Assembly: GCF_019668485.1 (NCBI RefSeq)
Contig: NZ_AP024619.1
Location: 1,859,001-1,923,000, forward strand
From: Gelria sp. Kuro-4
GTDB taxonomy: Bacteria > Bacillota > DTU030 > DUMP01
DNA length: 64,000 nucleotides
Direction of reading: 5' to 3'
Shown here one piece after another: positions 43,544 to 52,456 of the stretch (its first letter is position 1; every line of letters starts with the position of its first letter). The position numbers were made by a program, and so were the translations under genes. The notes below the pieces were generated by a model. It saw only the letters and a program-made list of their open reading frames with translations. It searched no databases and was not told the DNA's origin.

Positions 43544-43930
43544 TCAAGGCAGAAGTTTCAACGTGAGATCGAAAACGGCGATGAGAATCGGCACCGAAAG
43601 GACGAGGACGAGAATCTTGCCGGCCACTTCTACCGCTCCCGCCACCGCTTCCTGGCCGGCATCACGGCAGACCTGGGCACCGAACTCTGCGATGTAGGCG
43701 ATGGCGATGATCTTAAGGAGGAGGGAAAAGTACTGGCGGTTGATGCCGGTCCGTTGCGCCAGCCCTTCCAACACGCTGATTACCCCGGCCAACCTGGTGA
43801 CGGCGAAGAGGAAGATAAGAGCGGCCGCGGTGAGCGCCAGGAGTAACGCTAGCTCGGGCCGGTCGCGGCGGATGAGAAGCGCAAGCAGGGTGGCTATGAT
43901 CGCAATCCCTATGAGCGAGATGATTTCCAC
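43544..43930 (-). CDS. spoIIIAD: Stage III sporulation protein AD
   Basis: A 128-residue membrane protein with four helices. The conserved part is INRQYFSLLLKIIAIAYIAEFGAQVCRDAGQEAVAGAVEVAGKI in pattern, with the family EFGAQVCRDAGQ motif. It belongs to the SpoIIIAC/AD family, so the next gene is a shorter relative. Placed one base before spoIIIAE. Confidence 0.95.
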   Translation of the reverse strand: MEIISLIGIAIIATLLALLIRRDRPELALLLALTAAALIFLFAVTRLAGVISVLEGLAQRTGINRQYFSLLLKIIAIAYIAEFGAQVCRDAGQEAVAGAVEVAGKILVLVLSVPILIAVFDLTLKLLP

Positions 43931-43952
43931 ACTTCCACCACCCGGTTTTTGC

Positions 43953-44147
43953 TCAGAGCCTGAAGACTGTGCGCACGGTGGTCAAAAACTGGCTGATAAT
44001 GGGGATAATGAGCAGGAGGACGATGACCACCCCGACGATGTTTAAAATGTGGGCCTGCTCCTGGCGGCCGGCCTGCGTGAGGACAATGTTGATGACGGAT
44101 ATGACAAGGGCTATGCCGGCGATTTGAAAGATGAGACTGACGTCCAT
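43953..44147 (-). CDS. spoIIIAC: Stage III sporulation protein AC
   Basis: A 64-residue protein with two helices (LIFQIAGIALVISVINIVLTQ and GVVIVLLLIIPIISQFLTTV), nearly the expected length of 64-68. GRQEQAHILNIVGVV is the conserved loop. It is homologous to the C-terminal half of SpoIIIAD. Confidence 0.95.
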   Translation of the reverse strand: MDVSLIFQIAGIALVISVINIVLTQAGRQEQAHILNIVGVVIVLLLIIPIISQFLTTVRTVFRL

Positions 44148-44167
44148 TCGTTATCTGCCTCCTCTCG

Positions 44168-44683
44168 CTATATCAGGAGCAAAACAATCACCAGGCCGGA
44201 CAGAAGCCCCGTGTAACGCCAGAGTTTTTGTTTTTTCTGGGCCTCGAGCTCGGCCTCGCGCTGCGCATAGTGCAGGTGCTCCCAGGCGAGCTTAAGGTGC
44301 CGCAACTGGTCCTGGCGGTCGGAGAGCCCTAAAACCGGCCCCAGGACGAGCAGCGGCTCCCCATCTTGGGGCTGTAGCGGCGTGAGCGCCACCAGCGCGG
44401 CCACCCCCTGTTCCCAAGCCAGTCTGAGGGGTTTTCCTTCTTCCAGGTCACTCAGGATGCGGGAGCAAAATCCGGTTATGGCCGGGCCTAAACTCCGGCC
44501 GGAGCGCTCCAAAGCCTGGGGAAAGGGGGTCAGCCCGTAATCGATTTCCGTGATCAAGTACTGGAGCAAGCTTTCGATCTGGGCGAGGAGCGCGACGCGC
44601 TCGCCCAAGCTACGCGCGATGGTGTAGCCGGTGCTCCCCGTGGCAAATAGTACCAGCAGGGCTCCCAACAAGCGCACGACCAT
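44168..44683 (-). CDS. spoIIIAB: Stage III sporulation protein AB
   Basis: A 171-residue protein with an N-terminal helix (LLGALLVLFATGSTGYTIARSL) and a C-terminal helix (GLLSGLVIVLLLI). In between are LLQYLITEIDYGLTPFPQAL and GLSDRQDQLRHLKLAWEHL. It resembles type II secretion GspF-like components. Its start matches the known family N-terminus, which leaves a 74-base overlap with the end of spoIIIAA. Confidence 0.93.
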   Translation of the reverse strand: MVVRLLGALLVLFATGSTGYTIARSLGERVALLAQIESLLQYLITEIDYGLTPFPQALERSGRSLGPAITGFCSRILSDLEEGKPLRLAWEQGVAALVALTPLQPQDGEPLLVLGPVLGLSDRQDQLRHLKLAWEHLHYAQREAELEAQKKQKLWRYTGLLSGLVIVLLLI

Positions 44684-45671
44684 CGGCCGCTTCCCTCCCC
44701 TCCACTGAGCTGCGCGGGCCTAAAAGCTTCAGCCCCCGGGCGGTGCGGATCTCTTCCACAGTGCCGGGGCCGCGGGAAAAGCCTAAGCAGACGATACGGG
44801 CAAAAAGCTGGCGTTCAATGAGTTCCTGCAGGTAGGGGCGCTGCTTCAAATCGGCCAGGCCCTCCCCGTGGGCGGTGGCAATGAGGCGCACGCCGCTCAC
44901 CAGCGCCTGCTCCAAAGCCGCAATATCAGCGGCCGAACCGACTTCATCGGTGGCGATCACCTGGGGTGACATGGAACGCAAAAGCAGCGTAATCCCTTCC
45001 GCCTTCCCTGCCCCGTCCAGCACGTCCGTGCGCGGCCCGACATCGTTTTGTGGTTCACCCTGGAAAGAAGCCGCCAGCTCAGAGCGTTCGTCCACAACCC
45101 CCACCTTGTACCCCTTGAGCCCCAAGGCAGGTACACCGGTGCTGATTTGCCGGACCAGATCCCGTAGTAGGGTTGTCTTCCCGGCTCCGGGCGGGGAAAC
45201 GATGAGCGTGCTGAGGAAGGTTCCTTTTTCCACTAAATACGGCAAGACGGCATCGGCAGCGCCCTGTACCTGCCTGGCTAGGCGGACGTTCAGCCCGCTG
45301 ATGTGTTTCAGGGTGCGGATGCGGCCCTGTTCGAGCAGCGCTTTCCCGACTATCCCCACCCTGTGCCCGCCGGGCAGGGTGATAAAGCCCTGGCGCAGTT
45401 CCTCTTCCCGGGCGTAAAGGGACGATTGGGTAAGGAACAGGAGCGTTTGCTCCATGGCGGCCTGATCGAGGCGGGAAACGCCCGGGAGGACCAAGTCGCC
45501 GTCCGCCGTCACCAGCATCACCTCGCGCCCCAGGCGCAACCTAATTTCAATGACGTTCTCCTTGAGTTCAGCCGGCAAACGCCGGAGTGGCTCCCGCAGT
45601 ACGAAAGCCAAATAAGGAAGGATCTCGCTTTCCAGTACTGTAGCGGCCGCCTTCCCCGGGCCCACCTTCAT
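44610..45671 (-). CDS. spoIIIAA: Stage III sporulation protein AA, secretion-type ATPase
   Basis: About 353 residues of a GspE/PilT-like ATPase that probably powers the SpoIIIA channel. Walker A is IVSPPGAGKTTLLRDL, with VGVVDERSELAAS and the Walker B region VIATDEVGSAADIAALEQAL next. The C-terminal ~25 residues extend into spoIIIAB in another frame, giving a 74-base overlap and a tail longer than in B. subtilis (about 307 in total). ATG at 45671 after GGGGGTG is preferred to a frame opening at 45698. Upstream, GCATAGAAT resembles a sigma-E -10, but no matching -35 was found. Confidence 0.93.
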   Translation of the reverse strand: MKVGPGKAAATVLESEILPYLAFVLREPLRRLPAELKENVIEIRLRLGREVMLVTADGDLVLPGVSRLDQAAMEQTLLFLTQSSLYAREEELRQGFITLPGGHRVGIVGKALLEQGRIRTLKHISGLNVRLARQVQGAADAVLPYLVEKGTFLSTLIVSPPGAGKTTLLRDLVRQISTGVPALGLKGYKVGVVDERSELAASFQGEPQNDVGPRTDVLDGAGKAEGITLLLRSMSPQVIATDEVGSAADIAALEQALVSGVRLIATAHGEGLADLKQRPYLQELIERQLFARIVCLGFSRGPGTVEEIRTARGLKLLGPRSSVEGREAADGRALVGSPAGTICHGEHRLHHRA

Positions 45672-45715
45672 TTCACCCCCATGTTGTCCTACTACCAAAT
45701 TCTATGCGGACGGGC

Positions 45716-45749
45716 AATAAAAAGACCTGCAACTTGGCGTTGCAGGTCT
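45716..45749 (-). terminator. Rho-independent terminator after the CD1247-type gene
   Basis: On the minus strand AGACCTGCAAC-GCCAA-GTTGCAGGTCT followed by TTTTATTG. It has an 11-bp perfect stem. It lies between the CD1247-type gene and the spoIIIA operon and insulates the latter. Confidence 0.93.
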
Positions 45750-45767
45750 CGCTGCTTCCGATCCCGT

Positions 45768-46226
45768 CTAGTCTTCGGTGGCACCCACCGGCGCAGGCCC
45801 TTCTTCCGCTTCATCTGTTTCGCTGTCGGTGCTGAAAACAACTTCCCCGCACTGGGGGCAGGTGATTTCCGTGACCACGTTATCGTCCAGCATGTCTTCC
45901 TCGAAGTACACTTTTTCGTGGCACTTGGGGCACTCGACCTCGATGTAGCCCTCTTCGCCTTCTTCCTCTGCTTCGTCGTCTTCCTCTGCTTCCTCCGGTT
46001 CGCTCCCGTAGTAATCCTCTTCCAGTTCACCTACGCTTTCGTCGATGGCACTGACGTACTCTTCCAAGTCCTGCTGGGCCTGCTGGACCCTTTCCAGTTC
46101 ACCCGCCACTTCGCCCAGCACCGTAATGACCTGAGACAAGAGTTTCCCCTCGCGGCTCTCGGCCTCGAGCGCCAGCCCTTCCGCCAGCCCTTTAAGGTAG
46201 GACACTCGTTCCCGCAAATTACCCAC
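45768..46226 (-). CDS. CD1247 N-terminal domain protein with C-terminal zinc ribbon
   Basis: A 152-residue acidic protein. The N-terminal ~50 residues form a coiled coil (LRERVSYLKGLAEGLALEAESREGKLL pattern) that defines the family. An aspartate/glutamate-rich stretch follows. The C-terminal zinc ribbon has CPKC..CPQC (ECPKCHEKVYFEED ... ITCPQCGEVVF). The function is unknown. It follows efp by about 23 bases and is ended by a strong terminator. Confidence 0.85.
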   Translation of the reverse strand: MGNLRERVSYLKGLAEGLALEAESREGKLLSQVITVLGEVAGELERVQQAQQDLEEYVSAIDESVGELEEDYYGSEPEEAEEDDEAEEEGEEGYIEVECPKCHEKVYFEEDMLDDNVVTEITCPQCGEVVFSTDSETDEAEEGPAPVGATED

Positions 46227-46249
46227 ACTCTTTGCCTCCTCTACGTTCT

Positions 46250-46807
46250 TTACGCACGCGTCAGGTACTGCCCGGTGCGCGTGTCGATGCGGATCACGTC
46301 GCCTTCTTCGATAAACAGCGGCACCTGTACGGTGGCACCGGTTTCCAGTTTGGCCGGTTTCGTGGCGCCGGATACAGTGTCGCCGCGAATACCGGGGGCC
46401 GTCTCTACCACCTGAAGGTCCACAAAATTGGGCAGTTCAATGCCGAGGATGCTACCTTCGTACATTAAGATGGTGATCAGCATGTTTTCTTTCAGGAACT
46501 TAAGGTTTTCGCCCAGTTGTTCTTCGCTCAAAGTCAGCTGTTCAAAGGTTTCGGTGTCCATAAAGGTGTAACTGGCCCCTGCTGCATAAAGGTACTGCAT
46601 CTGGCGCCGGTCGATGTGGGCCGTCTCCACTTTTTCGCCGGCCCGGAAGGTGCGTTCGATGACGGCACCGGTGCGGACGTTTTTCAGCTTGGACCGGACG
46701 AAGGCCGACCCCTTACCGGGCTTGACGTGCTGAAAGTCCACCACCGAGTACACTTCACCTTCGAGTTCGATGGTAAGACCGGTGCGAAAATCATTGGTTG
46801 AAATCAT
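46250..46807 (-). CDS. efp: Translation elongation factor P
   Basis: A 185-residue tRNA-mimic that relieves ribosome stalling at polyproline. It has [42 protein letters not shown], where the loop lysine/arginine is the site of modification in some lineages, then [27 protein letters not shown] and the C-terminal [17 protein letters not shown] pattern. It is the normal length. It lies downstream of pepP, the usual Firmicutes order aroQ-pepP-efp. Confidence 0.97.
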   Translation of the reverse strand: MISTNDFRTGLTIELEGEVYSVVDFQHVKPGKGSAFVRSKLKNVRTGAVIERTFRAGEKVETAHIDRRQMQYLYAAGASYTFMDTETFEQLTLSEEQLGENLKFLKENMLITILMYEGSILGIELPNFVDLQVVETAPGIRGDTVSGATKPAKLETGATVQVPLFIEEGDVIRIDTRTGQYLTRA

Positions 46808-46856
46808 GCTTATTCCTCCCTCGCAAGAAGAATGCTATTTCCTCAAAGCCCTGGTA

Positions 46857-47921
46857 TCACAGAAAGAATGAATGCTTGGGCGCCTGGGAAAGCACTTCCC
46901 GGCCCGTTTCCGTGATGAGGATCACATCTTCCGTCCGTACGCCCCCCGTACCGGGCAGATAGACGCCGGGTTCCACGGTGACCACCATGCCAGGGGCGAG
47001 TTTCCCCGTGGCGGTGGGTGAGAGATGTGGCTCCTCGTGGATCTCTAGGCCGACGCCGTGGCCCAGGGCGTGGCCGAAGTAATCACCGTAGCCCGCTTCG
47101 GCGATCACGTTGCGGGCGGCGGCATCCACCTCGGCCGCCGGGACGCCCGGGCCGGCCACCGCCAGCGCTTTTTCCTGCGCCGCCAAGACAAGGTCGTACA
47201 GGAAGCGTTGCTCCGGGGTGGGTGTCCCCAACACAAAGGTGCGCGTGAGATCGGAACAATAACCCTCCAGGACGATGCCGAAGTCCACCGTCACCAGGTC
47301 ACCGGGGCAGAGCTTACGCTCGGTTGGTTCGCCGTGGGGCAGCGACGAACGTGGCCCGGAGGCGACGATGTAAGGGAAGGAGGGCCCGGTGGCGCCCCGG
47401 CGACGGAGGAAGAACTCAAGTTCCAAGGCCACCTCTTTTTCACGGCGGCCGGGTTGGAGCAAAGAACGCAGAAAGGCGGCGCCTTCGTCGGTTACTCGGA
47501 TGGCCCGGCGCAGGCGGGCGATTTCGTCGGCACACTTTTGGGCCCGTAACTCTTCCACCAGCCCTTGCGTGGGGGTAAATTCCACGCCTGCTACAGCGCC
47601 CGTCATCGCCGCGTGGCGCGCAAAGGTAAGGTAATCAGCTTCAAAGCCTACGGGCCCTTTCACTCCGTCGAGGAGCCGCTTGAGCGTCTCGGTCCAGGGT
47701 CGCTCCAGCTTGACGATTTCCCAGCCGGGGGCTTCTGCGGCGGCCTGCTCCAGGTAGCGGAAATCGGTACACAGGTAAGCCTTGGCAGGTAGAACAACCA
47801 GCAGGCCGGCGGAGCCGGTAAAGCCGCTTAAGTAGCGGCGGTTGGCCGGCCGGCTGACGATAAGCCCCGCGAGCGCCCGCCTGCCGAGCTCACTCCGTAA
47901 GCGTTCTACTCTCTCCAGCAC
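46857..47921 (-). CDS. pepP: Xaa-Pro aminopeptidase (M24)
   Basis: A 354-residue metalloprotease with an N-terminal creatinase-like domain (RLRSELGRRALAGLIVSRPANRRYLSGFTGSAG pattern). The pita-bread domain holds the metal ligands in TVDFGIVLEGYCSDLTRTF (two Asp), FGHALGHGVGLEIHEEP (His), VVTVEPGVYLPG (Glu) and VRTEDVILIT (Glu). GTG at 47921 follows AAGGAG and overlaps the end of aroQ by 16 bases. Confidence 0.95.
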   Translation of the reverse strand: MLERVERLRSELGRRALAGLIVSRPANRRYLSGFTGSAGLLVVLPAKAYLCTDFRYLEQAAAEAPGWEIVKLERPWTETLKRLLDGVKGPVGFEADYLTFARHAAMTGAVAGVEFTPTQGLVEELRAQKCADEIARLRRAIRVTDEGAAFLRSLLQPGRREKEVALELEFFLRRRGATGPSFPYIVASGPRSSLPHGEPTERKLCPGDLVTVDFGIVLEGYCSDLTRTFVLGTPTPEQRFLYDLVLAAQEKALAVAGPGVPAAEVDAAARNVIAEAGYGDYFGHALGHGVGLEIHEEPHLSPTATGKLAPGMVVTVEPGVYLPGTGGVRTEDVILITETGREVLSQAPKHSFFL

Positions 47922-48373
47922 GCCGACTGCTCCTTTCTCTGCGCCAAGATGAGCCTCAGCGCGTGCAGAGCCAGTACGTAGCCGTGCCTGCCGAGACCGG
48001 TGATCTGGCCGGTGACCACAGGTGCCGTCACTGTTCCGTGCCGAAAGCCCTCGCGGGCGTAGATGTTCGTCAGGTGGACCTCGATTACGGGCACGGCGAG
48101 CAGCGCCAAGGCGTCCCGAAGGGCGATGCTGTAATGTCCCAGCGCGGCCGGGTTGATGATCACGCCGCCGACCCGCTCCCGCGCTGCCTGCAAGGCATCG
48201 ATAAGCTCACCTTCGTGGTTGGACTGCAGGCACTCCAGTTCAAAGCCGAGCCGCTCCGCTTCCCGCCGGAGCTCCGCCTCGATCTCCTCCCACGTCTCCC
48301 GCCCGTAAATGGCCGGTTCGCGCTGCCCGAGGAGGTTCATATTGGGGCCATTGAGGACCAGTACAAGCGCCAT
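47906..48373 (-). CDS. aroQ: Type II 3-dehydroquinate dehydratase
   Basis: Third step of the shikimate pathway; 155 residues. Motifs are LNGPNMNLLGQREPAIYG (catalytic tyrosine), LECLQSNHEGELIDAL, IINPAALGHYSIALRDAL and EVHLTNIYAREGFRH. GAGAGGAG precedes the ATG. aroK, another shikimate gene, lies about 2.7 kb away beyond the tldE-tldD pair. Confidence 0.96.
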   Translation of the reverse strand: MALVLVLNGPNMNLLGQREPAIYGRETWEEIEAELRREAERLGFELECLQSNHEGELIDALQAARERVGGVIINPAALGHYSIALRDALALLAVPVIEVHLTNIYAREGFRHGTVTAPVVTGQITGLGRHGYVLALHALRLILAQRKEQSACWRE

Positions 48374-48395
48374 CTTCTCCTCTCCCTTCCGAAGT

Positions 48396-49751
48396 TCAGG
48401 CGCCGCTCACGGTGAGCGGTCCCAGAACCAGCGTAGGCGAACCGAAGCCCAGGTAAAAGCGCAGGTCGGAGGCGGCGGCCTGAATCTCTTTGAGCAGAGT
48501 GATGGCATTGCCTGCAATGACCACACCGCGTACGGGCTGCGTAAACCGTCCGTGTTCAATCAAGATCCCGGTGGCTCCCAGCGAGAAATCTCCCGAGATG
48601 GGGTTGGCGGTATGCGTCCCCATAAGGTCAAGGACGTAGAGGCCCTTATCCACACCGGCGATGAGTTCTTGCGGCGCCGCGTGGCCGGGCGCGATGAACA
48701 TGTTCGTGGGGCCGACTTCGGGCGCACCCTTGAAAGAGGAGCGCGTGCCATTTCCCGTGGAGCGCTTCCCCTCCTTGGCAGCGGTGTACGCGTTATGCAA
48801 AAAGTTTTCCAGCCGGCCTTGCGCCACCAGCGTGGTCCTTTGCGTCGGCACTCCTTCCCCATCCACGGGTGAGGTGTTGATGCCGCCGGGCAGCGTCCCA
48901 TCGTCGATGATGGTCACCGCCGCAGCGCCCACCTGTTCGCCCAGGCGACCGGCAAAAAGGGAGCGCTTTTTTTGCACGGCTTCAGCCGTGAGGGCCGGCG
49001 CCAGAATGCCCAAAAACTGCGTGGCCGCCTGTGGCGGTAACACCAAGGCCAGCTTTTGCGTGGGTATGGGCTTGGCGCCCAAGAGCCGGACCGCTTCGTG
49101 CGCGGCTTCCCGCCCGATGGCGCCGGCATCCAGTTCGCCCAGTTTTGTCGTATAGAAAAGCCCGGAACCTGTCTCGCTGTCCCCCGCTTCTTCGGCCACC
49201 ACCCAGGCGTAACCGCCGCAGAAATTGCCGCGGTAGCCGGCCTTGAGGCCGTGGGAATTGGCTATCGCCACCTGGTACTCACCTTCCTCGTAGGCCGCGC
49301 GTTCCGACTTGGTTATGCGCCGATCGTGCGCAAAGGCGGCCTGCTCGATACCCAGGGCCAAGTCGATTTTGGCCTCGATGGGGGTTCCAGCGATGGCCGG
49401 ATCGTACTGGGCGAGGGCTCGGTCCCAGTCCGCCGGGGCCGGGAACAGCCGGGCTTCATCCGGTGTCACACAAGCCGCGTTGGCCACCGCTGCCTGCGCT
49501 GCCTCTGTTAAGGCGGAGGAAGAGAGGTCGGAGGTAAAGGCGTAGCCGAGGCTGCCGCCCTTCAGGACACGCAGGCCGATGCCGCGCTCCTTGCTCTGGC
49601 GCAGGGTTTCAAGCTTTCCCCCGCGCACTTCAATCGCCAGGCTGGAGTGCTCCAGGAAAAAAGCCTCCGCCTCATCCGCCCCCGCTCGGTGGCTGAGTTT
49701 AAGACCGGTTTCCACCAGCTCGCACGGATCCACAGACCTCACCTCTTTCAT
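48396..49751 (-). CDS. pmbA: TldE/PmbA-type metalloprotease subunit
   Basis: A 451-residue partner of TldD, lacking the zinc-binding HExxxH as usual for TldE. Conserved parts are REGKLETLRQSKERGIGLRVLKGGSLGYAFTSDL in pattern, VGPTNMFIAPGHAAPQELIAGVDKGLYVLDLMGTHTANPISGDFSLGATG and the C-terminal RGVVIAGNAITLLKEI. The TldD/TldE complex degrades peptides and matures modified peptides. ATG overlaps the tldD stop (ATGA). Confidence 0.95.
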   Translation of the reverse strand: MKEVRSVDPCELVETGLKLSHRAGADEAEAFFLEHSSLAIEVRGGKLETLRQSKERGIGLRVLKGGSLGYAFTSDLSSSALTEAAQAAVANAACVTPDEARLFPAPADWDRALAQYDPAIAGTPIEAKIDLALGIEQAAFAHDRRITKSERAAYEEGEYQVAIANSHGLKAGYRGNFCGGYAWVVAEEAGDSETGSGLFYTTKLGELDAGAIGREAAHEAVRLLGAKPIPTQKLALVLPPQAATQFLGILAPALTAEAVQKKRSLFAGRLGEQVGAAAVTIIDDGTLPGGINTSPVDGEGVPTQRTTLVAQGRLENFLHNAYTAAKEGKRSTGNGTRSSFKGAPEVGPTNMFIAPGHAAPQELIAGVDKGLYVLDLMGTHTANPISGDFSLGATGILIEHGRFTQPVRGVVIAGNAITLLKEIQAAASDLRFYLGFGSPTLVLGPLTVSGA

Positions 49752-51124
49752 AACAGCCCGCCCACGACAAGCTCAGGGATACGAATGGTCGGTTGCGCGT
49801 CCGCAACCGGTACGCCCTGCCCGTCTTTGCCGCAGGTGCCGATGGCAAACCCCAGGTCGGTGCCTACCAAATCCACCGCCTGCAGGGCCCGCGGCCCGTT
49901 ACCGGTGAGCGTGGCCCCGCGCACCGGCACCGTGACTTTACCGTTCTCAATCAGGTAGCCCTCGGCCACATCAAAGACAAAATCGCCGGTGGTCGGGTTC
50001 ACCTGGCCGCCGCCCATGCGTTTTACCAAGAGGCCGTGCGGGGTGCGGGCGATAATTTCCTCGGGCGGCGTGCCCCCTGCCGCCAGGTAGGTGTTGGTCA
50101 TACGCGGGATAGGAGGAAAATGAAACGACTGGCGGCGCCCGTTCCCGGTGGAGTCTTTGCCGTGCCGGCGCGCCCACTCCAGGTCATACATGTAGGTCTT
50201 TAAGATGCCGTTCTCAATGAGGACCGTTTTTTGGGCGGGGGTGCCTTCGTCGTCAAAGCTGAAGGAGCCGTACTTACCCGGAAGGGTAGGGTCGTCGATC
50301 ACCGTAACCAGTTCCGAGGCCACCCGCTGCCCCACCTTGCCGGCATAGACCGACATCTCTTTGCCGACGATATCGGCTTCCAGGCCGTGGCCACAGGCTT
50401 CGTGGATCATGGTGCCGCCGGCTTCGCCCGCCAGTACCACCGGCATGCGCCCCGCAGGTGCCGGCCTGGCCTTAAGGAGGAGAAGCGCGCGCCGGGCGGC
50501 CCGGGCGCCCAGCTCCCGTACCCGGTCGGAGGTGAGCAGTTCCAGCCCCGCCGTTCCACCCAACGATTCGTATCCTGTCTGGACTTCATTTCCCTCGCCG
50601 GCCACCACGTTGACCACCAAGGTGGTGCGGTAGCGCCTGTCCGCTGCCAGCATACCCTTAGAGTTCGCAATCTGCACCTCTTGCTCGCTGTCGCCGTAAG
50701 AGACCATAACCTGGCGAATGGCGTCGCCGCCGGCCCTGGCTTCCTTCTCGGCCGTAAAAACAACGGCCACCTTGGCCGCCAGGTCTCCCCGCGTGACAGC
50801 GAGCGGCCGGGCGGCTAATTCCGGGCGGAGCTGAATGACTTTCCGGCCGGGCGTTTTCTCCTTGAGGGCAGCGCTGGCGGCTTGCGCCGCCGCCTTAAGC
50901 CCGGTCAGGCTCAGGTCGTTGGTAAACACATAAATACTGCTTTCATCCGCCAGAAGGCGGATGCCAGCGCCCTGGTCCAGGCCGGAATTAGCTCGCTCAA
51001 TGCGTTGTCCCTCCAACGCGATGGTACTGGTTACCCGGCGTTCCACGAACACCTCCGCCAGATCGCCGCCACCCGCCAGAGCCTCCCCTAAAACGGTCTC
51101 CACATCACCCTTTGTCAGCAGCAA
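49748..51124 (-). CDS. tldD: TldD metalloprotease
   Basis: A 458-residue catalytic subunit with the zinc site MIHEACGHGLEADIVG (HExxxH) at about residue 235. ERVTSTIALEGQRIERANSGLDQGAGIRLL is the typical N-terminal region in pattern, and YLIENGKVTVPVRGATLTGNGPRAL is near the C-terminus. It forms a heterodimer with the TldE product encoded immediately downstream. TTG at 51124 with AAGGAGGGGGTG upstream; the start overlaps the aroK end by 10 bases. Confidence 0.96.
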   Translation of the reverse strand: MLLTKGDVETVLGEALAGGGDLAEVFVERRVTSTIALEGQRIERANSGLDQGAGIRLLADESSIYVFTNDLSLTGLKAAAQAASAALKEKTPGRKVIQLRPELAARPLAVTRGDLAAKVAVVFTAEKEARAGGDAIRQVMVSYGDSEQEVQIANSKGMLAADRRYRTTLVVNVVAGEGNEVQTGYESLGGTAGLELLTSDRVRELGARAARRALLLLKARPAPAGRMPVVLAGEAGGTMIHEACGHGLEADIVGKEMSVYAGKVGQRVASELVTVIDDPTLPGKYGSFSFDDEGTPAQKTVLIENGILKTYMYDLEWARRHGKDSTGNGRRQSFHFPPIPRMTNTYLAAGGTPPEEIIARTPHGLLVKRMGGGQVNPTTGDFVFDVAEGYLIENGKVTVPVRGATLTGNGPRALQAVDLVGTDLGFAIGTCGKDGQGVPVADAQPTIRIPELVVGGLL

Positions 51125-51669
51125 CCCGTCACCCCCTCCTTGCCCGCGCGCTTCCTGCCATTTAACCAGCTTAGAATTCTCATGACCACTTCGTCCGGCG
51201 TGAGCGCTCCGACGTCAAGAGCAAAGTCGCACAGCGACGCATACGCTTCCTCGCGGGCGGCCAGAAGCTCCGCAATGCGCTCCCTGCGAGCGACCGTTTC
51301 GAGGAGCGGGCGCCCGTGGGACGTTTGGGTACGAGCGTAGATCTCCTCGGGGCTCGCTCTTAACCAGATCACCGGGCCGCTTCCTTTCAATAGTTCGCGG
51401 TTTGCCGGGGTCAGGACGGCGCCACCGCCGGTAGCGATCACGTGTGCCCTCCGGGCCGTAAGGTCCCGCAGCACCACTGTTTCCAGGAAGCGGAAATAGG
51501 GCTCACCGTAATAAGCAAAAAGCACCGGTATGGTAAGACCTGTCAGCAGCTCGACCTCCCGGTCGCTATCGGAGAACTTCCAGCCCAACTTCTGCGCCAG
51601 GAGCTGTCCCACAGTAGTTTTGCCGCTGCCCATGAAACCGATAAGACATAGATTGGCTCTATTTGGCAT
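51115..51669 (-). CDS. aroK: Shikimate kinase
   Basis: A 184-residue kinase that makes shikimate-3-phosphate. It has the P-loop LIGFMGSGKTTVGQLLA, the shikimate-binding DSDREVELLTG, HVIATGGGAVLTPANRELL and the lid region RTQTSHGRPLLETVARRERI. ATG at 51669. It heads the aroK-tldD-tldE-aroQ-pepP-efp-CD1247 run. Confidence 0.95.
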   Translation of the reverse strand: MPNRANLCLIGFMGSGKTTVGQLLAQKLGWKFSDSDREVELLTGLTIPVLFAYYGEPYFRFLETVVLRDLTARRAHVIATGGGAVLTPANRELLKGSGPVIWLRASPEEIYARTQTSHGRPLLETVARRERIAELLAAREEAYASLCDFALDVGALTPDEVVMRILSWLNGRKRAGKEGVTGCC

Positions 51670-51753
51670 GCTTATTCTGTCCCTTCCGCCCCTATTCTAC
51701 TCTTTGGTGCCCCAGGCCACGCACTGAATTCCTTCTCTTCTACGCGGGTTCGT

Positions 51754-52308
51754 CTAATTCCTTCCGGAAGAGGAAGGGTTTGCCGGATTTTGTAGCAGGC
51801 CGCGCTGTGCCAGCAGGCGCAGAACCGATCTTTCGAGACAGCGCATAAGACGCGTACCGACAAACTCGCGGCGGCTGAGCGGCACCACTAAAATGGTGAA
51901 AAGGCCGAGACGGTTGCCGCCCAGGATATCCGTAAAGAGCTGGTCACCAACCACGGCCGTTTCGGCGGCGCTGGTGCCGAGCACCGCCATCGCCTGCCGA
52001 AATGCGCGGCTCCGTGGTTTACCGGCCTTGGAAATGGCCGGTACGTCAAGCACACGCGCTACCACTTCCACGCGGTCTTTCTTGTTGTTGGAAACCAGGC
52101 ACGAGCGGAAGCCTTCAGCCTTGAGTCGGTCAAAGAGGGACTTGGTTTGGGGGCTGACATCGCAAACGTTCCAATTGAGCAGGGTGTTGTCGAGGTCAAA
52201 AACCAGGCCGCGCAGGCCATGCCTCTTAAGGTCGGCCAAGGGTAAGGCCTGCACCGACGCCAGGTAGAGATGGGGACAAAAAAGGCGGAGCCAAGCATTT
52301 TCTCTCAT
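51754..52308 (-). CDS. YqeG family HAD-IIIA phosphatase
   Basis: About 184 residues of the HAD superfamily. The nucleophile motif is GLVFDLDNTLLNWN, motif II is LVSNNKKDRV and the metal-binding motif IV is AVVGDQLFTDILGGNRLGL. It matches YqeG of B. subtilis, whose yeast relative dephosphorylates phosphatidylglycerophosphate. The frame opens at 52413, but ATG 52308 follows GGGAGGATAAGT and lies after a promoter, so it is the start. It is the last housekeeping gene before the strand switch at sigK. Confidence 0.9.
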   Translation of the reverse strand: MRENAWLRLFCPHLYLASVQALPLADLKRHGLRGLVFDLDNTLLNWNVCDVSPQTKSLFDRLKAEGFRSCLVSNNKKDRVEVVARVLDVPAISKAGKPRSRAFRQAMAVLGTSAAETAVVGDQLFTDILGGNRLGLFTILVVPLSRREFVGTRLMRCLERSVLRLLAQRGLLQNPANPSSSGRN

Positions 52309-52339
52309 ACTTATCCTCCCGGGGCCTACTGACTTCTTA

Positions 52340-52369
52340 ATTATAGCAGGAATGGCAGCAACACGCCAA
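52340..52369 (-). promoter_or_regulatory. Probable promoter of the YqeG-type gene
   Basis: On the minus strand -35 TTGGCG (52369-52364), 18-base spacer, -10 TATAAT (52345-52340), then 30 bases to the ATG. The -10 is perfect and the -35 keeps four of six consensus bases. Confidence 0.5.
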
Positions 52370-52456
52370 GGTGACCGGCCGGAAGACAGGCACAACGCTA
52401 CAGCCACATCCATATTATTTCACAGGAGCAAATGTGGACCTGGAGGTGTTTAGCCT

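Noticed and set aside
45672-45715. Sigma-E promoter of spoIIIA
   Set aside because: GCATAGAAT resembles a sigma-E -10, but no fitting -35 at 13-15 bases was found, so no feature was entered.
45303-46415. A 370-codon open frame on the plus strand
   Set aside because: It runs antisense across spoIIIAA, the CD1247-type gene and part of efp, which are all clear genes, and has no domain.
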